Part shown: in pieces, positions 56,205-64,000 of the stretch
How positions within the stretch are numbered: the stretch's first letter is position 1
How the letters are laid out: every line of letters begins with the position of its first letter
Translations under genes and position numbers: made by a program
Assembly (NCBI RefSeq): GCF_037392515.1
Contig: NC_090283.1
Coordinates: 34,674,249 to 34,738,248, forward strand
Source: Haliotis asinina
Taxonomy: Eukaryota; Mollusca; Gastropoda; Lepetellida; Haliotidae
Length of the DNA stretch: 64,000 nt
Direction of reading: 5' to 3'
The notes under the pieces: model-generated
Seen by the model: the letters and a program-made list of their open reading frames with translations, nothing else
The model's database searches: none
Told to the model about the DNA's origin: nothing

Positions 56205-56323
56205 AATGAGGGAGTCCGGATTGTAAAGCAAGCTTCCATGGTGAATTAAAAAAAGGTCAGAGAGTAGTCCGGATTATAGAGAAAACCGGTTTACCAAGAG
56301 TCTGGATTGGACACGTTCAACTG
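56205..56323 (-). mobile_element. Pogo/Tigger-like terminal region
   Basis: On the minus strand the end reads CAGTTGAACGTGTCCAATCC, AGACTCTTGGTAAACCGG and TATAATCCGGACTACTCTC, flanked outside by TA. CAGTTGAAC...TCCGGAC with a TA target is the layout of pogo/Tigger terminal repeats. I did not find the partner end or a transposase. Confidence 0.45.
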
Positions 56324-56329
56324 TATTGG

Positions 56330-58900
56330 ATCTTCCTAATGTATCGTGACAAGGATCCGTGCAAATCGTACCATGCACATCGTAAGGTAAAGCAGTCCTC
56401 CTGGACCACAGCATGTATGCCCAGAAAACAAAACGTTTTGTCTTTCATGAACGTCGGTTTATTCTTTATTACGTCAGTCTTTAAAGAAGTAAGGGCCGGG
56501 CCCTGTGCTGTACGTAGTTGTGGTGCTGTTGATGCTGTTGTCTGTGACCATGACATCCCCACCAAGCCGTCAGTAATGTTACACTAATGTCATGTATAGC
56601 GCCATGTTTCTCTGTTTACTGAAACAACCACATCAGCGTTTTGCCCTTTTCCTTCACGGGGACATAGACATGTTGATAGTGCAATATACTCAAGATGGCT
56701 GTCAACTAATATTTGTAGCAAATCTCAGCATGTCACTTAGGTATGTCAACAGGATTGTGTACACTAAACTAAACGTCATCAAACATGCAAACATGTTGTA
56801 CGGTTCTTTAATACTCCTTTGGTTGCAATGAAGGCAAACACGAAGTGATGCTTTTCTTAAAGTATTGTAATCTTTCTAGTATACAGCACAACGAAACGTT
56901 GCTGACTAAGTCAATACTAATTTTCTTTTCATCAGAGCTTAATTTTTAGGAAACCTGATTAATATATTTGCTTCCCTTAATCACACATGCAAGTCTTATT
57001 GTTAGCGTTCTTCATCAATCCCAGCACACTACTTCTATTTGATAGTAGCGTTTTGAAACTCCAGTCTGATTTTGATAAACATGTACGTAAATGAAGCGGC
57101 AACAATTTGCTCTCTAAATATTCAGTCTGAGCAAACTTGTATATACAAGGACGATCATCAATTTCAACGAATCCAGGTAGAAACATTGTTTTCTATTTCG
57201 AATTAATAACTAACCCATTGTACGGAAAGGGGCATCGTTGTCATTTCATTCATTCATTTCATACTAAATGCAAATATTGCATGCTTCCCTTATAAATGGG
57301 GGCATGCAAATCCCTGAAACTTACGATGCGGTTCGATAAGGAACAGTTATGGAAGGGTTTATAGGAAATATTGTAAAGACTAAATTCCCTAACTGTCTCA
57401 AGATCTCTAATATTCAATTACACTTCAAACAAACTTATAAGATTGCAACTGAAAAAAAAAGAGGGACGTTATGTACCCGCTCTGGTTGACCTCACAAAAG
57501 CATTTGGTCTTCACCTAAAACAAAAGCTGCCTGCATCTATTTGGATGAAACGTAAATTTAAGCAATGTTTGTTGTTTCTAGTGATATACGTCTGGACGAG
57601 TAGCACAACAACTGGCACTTTGTCTTCATTAGCATGTGAAGTTAAAACTGAAAGCAAATGAAATATTTGATTTCAAGTTCGCAGATTGTGCTTTTCAGAT
57701 AGACTCTAGTCTTCTGGGCAGTACTAGATGCTCTTCGGAAAACATCACCGTCTTTACGGAGTTTTAGTCTACAGTGACAAAGTTTATTGCATCCATGTTT
57801 ATGCATGTCCTAGATTACATGCAGTTATAATTGCCGCGTTCATAAGCCACTGCATTTCTGCGTCCATGTACATTCATAAGTAACTCACACAAAATGCAGT
57901 AAAGTCAGTGATGGTGTTATTTACCTAGCCAAAATAAGGGATTATTCTCGATTTTTTCACTTTGGCAAATCAAAATGAATGTGGAGAAGTTATTTGAAAT
58001 AAAGAGATTTTTAACGAAACAACATGAAAATAAAGATATTTCCAATTTTGACAAGTAACTTGAACTAACGTGAGAAAGATCATCATACCGTGCGATTTTG
58101 ATTTTTACAAGAAAATTAGAATAGCGTTAAACTATTTGTAGTAATGAGAATATGACCGTAGGTTTGAGAAGAAATTGAAACTATGAAACTTTCCAGTTGG
58201 GGTAATAAGCTTGAAACAACAAAAGTATATTAAATATTACATTTGCAAAGTAACGGTGAAAATTTAGAAATTCTAGTATCTAAAAATTGGACAGGTGGTT
58301 GAAATGCGGATAGATATCAGTCCCAAAATATTTTTATTTTTTGCTACCAAATTAGGACCACAGGCTTTCGTCTAAATAAGCGATATAGAAAATTAGAATA
58401 AAAGAAATTGAAAATTAATGGTAAATTAAATTCAAGAATGTGCATACTTGAAGGTAAGAAAAGATGCCAAATGTTATCCTATATACTGCTTACAGGCACC
58501 ACAAAATAATGTGTTAGTACTCTGACCGTTGATGTGTAGTGTCCACATGCAGCACTGTCCCTTGGGTTCACACCGTCACCTCATCCCTCCCTACAAATCC
58601 GGGTGACGTATACAGTGGTAATGACTGACCTCGGATTGCTCGCTACTCTCATGTGTCAATGTACTTTGACAGTATGCTGTGTAAAACGAGACGTTAAACG
58701 TTAGTCGATGTAGCAAAGGATCTTGGTAACAGTGAATAGAAACCCTCTAAGCTTCCTGTCGCCTCAACTCAGATACTTGATAAATGCCTACCGTGGGGCT
58801 GATATAGCTGCTACTCACAGCATTGCTTGTTATTATCGGCAAGTGTTAGAATGTTCAGTAAGCACGAGTAAGATTATAAAAGTTACAATACAACATAGTC
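56330..58900. other. AT-rich DNA; one possible reverse-transcriptase scrap
   Basis: The plus frame at 57443-57661 contains VPALVDLTKAFGLH, which resembles reverse transcriptase motif A (ALVDLTKAFD), but nothing around it supports the call. A TGCTGTGTAAAACGAGACGT TAAACG block at about 58675-58700 looks like a SINE tail I recall from molluscs. Nothing else is recognised. Confidence 0.3.
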
Positions 58901-58907
58901 TCTAATT

Positions 58908-59060
58908 AGAATGTACTGTTTTTACAACGCTATGAGAATGTGTTGCTTTTATAATGCTATGGGAATGTGTTACTTTTACAACGCTATGGGAATGTGTTGC
59001 TGTTAACAATGAGATGAGAATGTACTGCTTTAAACAACGCGGTGAGAATGTACTGTCTTA
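58908..59060. repeat. About 33-bp tandem repeat, four to five copies
   Basis: The unit resembles GCTATGGGAATGTGTTGCTT TTACAAC, with drift in each copy. Confidence 0.8.
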
Positions 59061-59164
59061 CAGATATGTGATGAAGGCTCTCATGAATTGGTGACCACGC
59101 TGAAATACGTAGGGAGTTTCTGGATGTCTATTATAAACGTGTAGCAACTCAGTTTGTGTAACAC

Positions 59165-59475
59165 AGCAGGCGTGACACTACAGACTCCAAAATGCGTGTC
59201 ACTACAGACACTAACAGGTGTGACACGACAGGTGCGACACCACAGACTCCAAAAGGCGTGACACTACAGACACTACAAGGTGTGACTCTACAGGCGTGAC
59301 ACTACAGACTCCAAAAGGTGTGACACTACAGACACTAACAGGTGTGACACTACAGGCACCAACAGGCGTGACACTACAGACACCAACAGGCATGACACTA
59401 CAGGCACCAACAGGTGCGACACTGCAGACTCCAACAGGTGTGACACTGCAACCACCAAGAAACGTGACACTATTT
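59165..59475. repeat. 24-bp minisatellite
   Basis: The unit is AGGCGTGACACTACAGACAC CAAC, about 12-13 copies, some with internal deletions. As 24 is 8 codons, frames on both strands stay open (GVTLQTPT and CSVTPVGV repeats). These are artefacts. Confidence 0.95.
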
Positions 59476-59659
59476 GCACCGAGAGGCATGTGTGATGTTT
59501 TCTGTCTCCAGTCATTAAGGGTATACGAGGAAATCACATGGAATATCGAATAAGGAATACTGAATGAAGGATTATGTCATGCGGTGTTTAAAAGTATGAT
59601 CAAGCAGCAGGCATGATTGTGGTTGAAACTACCTGTTCATGGGTATATTATAAGTTGTT

Positions 59660-59945
59660 GGTCCCTCGGGGAAGATGAGGTGATGTACCCTCGATGTTTA
59701 TTCATGTACCCTGAGCCCGAGGGTACATCAACCCATGTGCCACGGGGTACCAGTAAACAATGCATTTACCTTACCGAACACCTCAGTGTCAGTTTTTAAT
59801 TTTAGAATTACCCCCACGAAGTACCAAATGATTTCTACATTCCCAGCGGGGTACATAGAGAATGTCGTAGGTAGAGTACATTAAAAATAATAGTAGAATG
59901 CTCAGCCAGTCAGAAAACGACATATATGTGTGAGCAAGATAGGTG
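59660..59945. repeat. Dispersed repeat module, copy 2 of 2 in window
   Basis: It shares GATGTTTATTCATGTACCC, GGTACCAGTAAACAATGC, TACCGAACACCTCA, TTCCCAGCGGGGTACATAGA and AGCCAGTCAGAAAACGACA with 15905-16385 in the same order and spacing apart from gaps. It also has its own small dyad, GTACCCTCG...CGAGGGTAC. Confidence 0.6.
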
Positions 59946-60163
59946 ACAATAATCATTATAGTAGTTGAAGCATACAGCGGCCTGTTGCTGTGAGGTTGTA
60001 CACGAGTTCTTTGCAACTGACGTAATTTCTTCCTAACTCGACAAGTGTTGACTTCCGACTCGCTGAGTGCACGTTGCCGTCTCACACTGTATTTATATGA
60101 CTGTTCTTCATAGTCGCCTACGGACTGACTTCCGGTCATGTCTTCTGTTTCCGGTTCGTGCAT
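59789..60163 (-). CDS. Unrecognised open frame running into the repeat module
   Basis: The minus ATG at 60163 opens MHEPETEDMTGSQSVGDYEE, then YSVRRQRALSESEVN and KKLRQLQRTR, followed by two hydrophobic stretches (TIMIIVTYLA and DWLSILLLFLMY). The polar first 75 residues look like real coding sequence and recall the start of retroelement gag-like proteins (VRxQRALTE). The last 50 residues lie in the dispersed repeat module at 59660-59945, so the true end is uncertain. It could be a host exon or a retroelement first frame. Confidence 0.3.
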   Translation of the reverse strand: MHEPETEDMTGSQSVGDYEEQSYKYSVRRQRALSESEVNTCRVRKKLRQLQRTRVQPHSNRPLYASTTIMIIVTYLAHTYMSFSDWLSILLLFLMYSTYDILYVPRWECRNHLVLRGGNSKIKN

Positions 60164-60399
60164 ATCGGGGTCACTCACAAGACGAAATACGTCCTTCCGC
60201 TACACACAGCTATGTAGAATGTTTTTGGTCATCACAGATACAGGTGTACGTCACACGATGCTGTGGACATACATACAGCCATGTGGACGATCTTTAGAGG
60301 ATGTGTATTATATACTACCGACAAGAAATAAGGGAACTAATGAAATAATAGTGAATTTGAAACTGCTTTAAATATCTACTAAATCAATTTTAGGCGTCA

Positions 60400-60740
60400 A
60401 GTTCAATGTCTGGTGTGTCCTCCATGTTGGGCAACACATTCACGGCACCTTGATGGCATGCCGTTAATCAATTTCCGGATGGTTGCCCGTGGTATTGCCC
60501 GCCATTCCTCTTGGAGAGCTGCACCAAGCTGGGCCAGGTTGGCGGGTCCTGGGTCCCTGGCGTACACCCTTCGACCAAGAACGTCAAGCAACCCCACCCG
60601 TTTCACGGTACTTATCCCACAGGCGTGAAATTACACTTTTTGATTTACCCATCTGCCGGGCAACTTCACATAATGATGTGAAGCCTCTATCATCCCCACA
60701 ATTCTCCATTTTGTTGCTTCACCGAGATACTGCCTCGGAG
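60400..60740 (-). pseudogene. Tc1 transposase with large internal deletion
   Basis: The minus strand at about 60690-60600 reads SLCEVARQMGKSKSVISRLW and DKYRETGGVA, the second helix-turn-helix part of a Tc1 transposase. It passes within a few bases into LDVLGRRVYARDPGPANLAQ, LGAALQEEWRAIPRATIRKL and CVAQHGGHTRH, the extreme C-terminus. The whole catalytic region is gone, so about two thirds of the gene is deleted, and the two ends are in different frames. It is a non-autonomous derivative; terminal repeats were not identified. Confidence 0.85.
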
Positions 60741-61254
60741 GCATTTCTGTCAGTAAGTGTCAATCTCTATTGCATTAGTGATTGCGACTTCTCCAGTACA
60801 TTTACAGGAGTTAACTTCTGTATGCACGTGTAGCACGTGCTGGGCATGCATCATGCGCAATTCCATTGTCAGTGGATGTTGCGTTTGGGAGATACGCCAC
60901 GATAACGGACCCTGTCACAGTCAAATATTTCAATGAGCCAAATTATCTATGTGCATGTTCAAATATTAATTCATTTTCTTATAGTGATAATGTAACGTGA
61001 CCAAATAACAATAAATGTACATAACAATGTGCTTAACGACATTACGTGCATTTACATTTACAAACAAATTTTTACGTTGCGTTGTATACGAAGGACGTTT
61101 TAAGGACAATGTTCACAAGGACAGCCACAAGAACAAGAAGTATCTGATCTTAAATCAATTCAAAATAAATCGTAATTGAACGTACTAACTTTTGTCTGAA
61201 TAATGTTAATTATATAAGTTTTCTTTTTCCCAGACCAAAAGAATGGAGGGGCTG

Positions 61255-61900
61255 AATTTATTTTGGTTTGAACTGTCAATGGAAGACCCGCTGAAGAATG
61301 TATGTTACTTATTTCTGTGGGAACATTGTTTCCATAGATGTGAAAAGAGATGAAAAGGAAAGTTTCAAGTTCGTAAATTGAAGTGAGAAGTTTAAAGACT
61401 TGCGAAGGTTATAAGACGATGTTTGGTTTTCATCTGTAGGCACTAATTCCTGAAGGTATGATGGTGCAGTTTTGTGAAGACTCTTATAAAAAGACGAGAA
61501 GTATACTTTGGAAGTCCTCACACTATATGAGACGAATCTAACTGTAACTGTTCAAAGGGGTTATTTTGATCAGATGTACACGATGAGATCAGCCTTCATT
61601 TGTTGTAAATGTTGCACCAAGAGGTACATCTTTAACGTTACAGTCATCAAGATTGAAATTGTCCAGCTTGTCACTATTTCTGATCGAGAAAATACAACCC
61701 CTGTCTTATCTCGGTTGAGTTTGAGTAACCAGTTATTAGCCCAATCACTTGAGTTTTTCTCTGAAATTTTCATTCATAGTTACTTGTAATGATTGCTTGC
61801 ACCGCGTTATCAGCAAGCAGTCTTGTTGAACAATTTACAAGTTCGGCTATTTCGTTCACATACACAATGAAAAGAGAGGGACAAGTATCACAAGTATTTG
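61255..61900 (-). mobile_element. Non-LTR retrotransposon fragment, reverse transcriptase thumb to 3' end
   Basis: From about 61890 the minus strand reads CPSLFIVYVNEIAELVN with LLADNAV (a decayed motif C, YADDT), then WANNWLLKLNRDKTGVVFSR, VQHLQQMKADLIVYI, and after a gap SLHKTAPSYLQELVPTDENQ, TSSYNLRKSLNFSLQ and FTNLKLSFSSLF. This is the C-terminal order of jockey/CR1-like elements (LHKxxPxYLxxL...YNLR). Motif C is destroyed and frames change twice. Confidence 0.8.
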
Positions 61901-61938
61901 GACAATGAATAAAGAGTTTGCAAAACTATCATGTGTTT

Positions 61939-62008
61939 TATAACGAAAATATAATAGCTCTAAATTTGCTTTAAATGAAAACAAAATAGAGCTATGATAA
62001 TTTCGTTA
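61939..62008. other. Small imperfect hairpin
   Basis: TAACGAAAATATAATAGCTC TA pairs with TAGAGCTATGATAATTTCGT TA across about 25 bases. Confidence 0.6.
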
Positions 62009-62790
62009 TATACCGCTGATTTTCCAACCGTTCTACCGTAACAGAGTACTTATTTTTGAAAACAGTGCATATTGTTTTAGAGAATCAGAAGTATATAACG
62101 ATATATAACGTGATTATGCACCTCTGAAGGACTTTGAGTAACCAATCACAATGCAGTATTTACTGAAGTGATGTTAGAATGTGTAATATATTACAGTTTC
62201 GCTCTCAACTATTGTAGTTATAATTTACCGTTAGAATGGTAAGTTGGTCAACCTGTACTGGACAATGACAGTTGAACTGCATCGTGGCGTCGGTGACAAA
62301 AGGGTCATTTGATACAGTACGTCAACACAGTATGACATGATGTGAAAAGTGTACCTTGTCGCCAAGTAAAGTACTGTGGGCAGTGGCGAAGGTATCGTAA
62401 AGTATTGAAACATATCTTTGTTCATTTTCTTTTCCTGAATGTTAAGAAAACAAAGGAAATAAATGGTAGTTGACTTTCCGAGAAATAAGGAACCTCAGCA
62501 TCCTCGTATCATTGATAGTGCAGAAATTGCAAATATTTCAATGATAATTTAAATTAAAAACTTTCGTTTTCAAAACCCATCGATCACATTTATAAATTTA
62601 GGCCAACAGCGACTTTATTTTCGTCGCCGCGTAATTATAATGACCACTTTTTATGAAACCTTTATTCACAGTGTGGTCACCTGCATGTTTCTGTATTGGT
62701 ATATGCAACAAAAACAAACTTTTCAAAGTGGTTAATACTGCCCGGAAAATTGCTATAATATGTTTTGAGTATGAATATATTCCGTTTATT

Positions 62791-62945
62791 TGGTCAGGCA
62801 CGCTGATTTGGTTGACATATGTCATCGGTTCCCGATTGAATAGATCAAAGCTCGTGGTGTTGATCACAGGCCTGTCTCATCCGGACTCGATACAGACTGC
62901 CGCAATATAGCTGGAATATTGCTGAGTGCGGTGAAACTCACTCAA
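62791..62945 (+). repeat. SINE family B copy, 5'-truncated
   Basis: TGGTCAGGCACGCTGATTTG, GTTGACATATGTCATCGGTT, CCCGATTGAATAGATC, AATATAGCTGGAATATTGCT and GAGTGCGGTGAAACTCACTC, ending in the family tail. Confidence 0.85.
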
Positions 62946-62949
62946 TCGT

Positions 62950-64000
62950 CCTTAAATCGTCTATATTTATCGCATGATATTTGTATAGTCAATGGAGGCT
63001 GTTTCATGCACTACTGTACACGTTAATTTGCACATGAACATCTTGTGACACATGTCAAGGCATTCCCAAGTTTCTATACCACATTATTTGCTGTTGTAAA
63101 TGTAACCATACTTCGTTATTTTCATTACTAATTACCCCCTCACGAACGTACAGAACTTCGTGTGAAGACGTCGCTCGCAAAGTCGAGCCTAATAGCAAGT
63201 AGGTTTATCCAAATGGGCAGCAGACTGAATGCACACATTAAAGGAACAATGTGAAGTTATGACACTGTTTGTTTTTTGTTTTATTTTATTTTATTTTTGA
63301 CTATGCTTATCGCCATTTAACACCACGCGATTACAGCTTCTTATTCGACGTTCATGTAAAAATGGCGACATTTCAAAATACAAGACAATTCTAACAATTT
63401 CCACAATCAAATATCTTTAAAATGTGTAAAATATGTATCTACAAAACAAAATAATCTACAACAATTGTTTGAGCAACATTATACATAAAATTTTATGCTA
63501 ATATTACAGATACATATTTAGTATAATACTTACAATATACATCATTTTTCAGTATCCTTTTCAAATTATCAAAATGGTATGTTCATTTAAGCTTCTGGGA
63601 TATATCTAAGGCAATCGATCTGTTTGTTGTCATACCCCTTTGCGCAGTGAGCTACTTTTGAGGCGTGAATGGTTTGATTTGAATCTCATTGAATGTGCTG
63701 AAATGTCAGTGTGTCAGATTATTTCCTTGAAAAACAATATTACTTGCAATATATACAACCATCTTGGATGAAATCAAACAATGCTGTGTTATAGTTTTGT
63801 CTAACGATATCGTAGGGATATGACAGTTTCGAAAAGCAATTCAAAATAGTCTACGATTTCCTTACGATAAGTTTACACCAACCGGTTCCAGAATCGAGGC
63901 CTAGCCACCTGATCATGCAAATATCATGCATATGCACAGCTGTGTTTTGGTGTCAACGTTTGTTAAGGATTTGCACTGATTTTCATCATTGACTGACTCA
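62950..64000. other. AT-rich DNA with no recognised gene
   Basis: No family motif. TTTTATTTTATTTTATTTTT is at 63277-63297. At about 63860-63875 ATTTCCTTACGATAAG resembles the foldback core but no arms were found. Confidence 0.35.

Noticed and set aside
59211..59553. Frames on both strands with GVTLQTPT or CSVTPVGV repeats
   Set aside because: 24-bp array; three overlapping frames on two strands are open together.

Overview
The window looks like nuclear DNA of a marine gastropod mollusc, most likely an abalone (Haliotis). It is AT-rich and gene-poor. It has introns with GT/AG borders, many minisatellites, and many copies of two short interspersed repeats (tRNA-like heads, a shared tail ending near GCGGCGTAAAAC plus CTCA repeats) that I recognise from abalone sequence. 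The species call comes from memory of those repeats, not from a search. There is no bacterial operon structure and no CRISPR array. Most long open frames are tandem-repeat artefacts.

Host genes. (1) Left edge: the first coding exon of a GNAT-type acetyltransferase (700-532, minus), running out of the window to the left with a retroelement in its first intron. (2) 3455-4015 (plus): the C-terminal exon of the same kind of acetyltransferase on the opposite strand. (3) The best gene here is a complete five-coding-exon SLC16/monocarboxylate transporter-like gene on the minus strand (25740-20527), whose exons join in phase into a 444-residue, 12-helix-type protein; every coding intron is phase 1. 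Weaker candidates are a signal-peptide-like first exon at 51694-51760 and open frames at 37714-38052, 59789-60163 and 13532-13801.

Mobile DNA, left to right: non-LTR retrotransposon tail (1-494), MULE transposase with two in-frame TGA codons (10034-10987), 5S-rRNA-like SINE (11440-11791), broken Tc1 transposase (12699-13310), foldback elements at 14454-14555, 26998-27107 and 39664-39823, a 1.04-kb foldback with a possible 5-bp target duplication (29524-30562), reverse-transcriptase fragments at 46431-46556, 49288-50455, 54475-54922 and 61255-61900, a pogo/Tigger-like end (about 56205-56323), and an internally deleted Tc1 (60400-60740). Sixteen SINE copies or pieces are spread throughout.

Minisatellites dominate the rest: units of about 17, 23, 24, 30, 32, 33, 36, 37/38, 39 and 44 bp at 4.8-8.4, 26.4, 31.9, 34.8, 38.0, 42.1, 42.6, 45.1, 51.1, 53.1, 58.9 and 59.2 kb. 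Long stretches at about 13.8-20.5, 32.4-34.7, 35-38, 40.3-45, 47.2-49.2 and 56.3-58.9 kb contain no recognised coding sequence. Apart from the transporter gene the window reads as intergenic or intronic sequence built from degraded transposons and tandem repeats. I see no clear new multi-gene system; the most unusual objects are the 1.04-kb foldback carrying a first-exon-like segment, the divergent acetyltransferase halves, and the 23-bp array.
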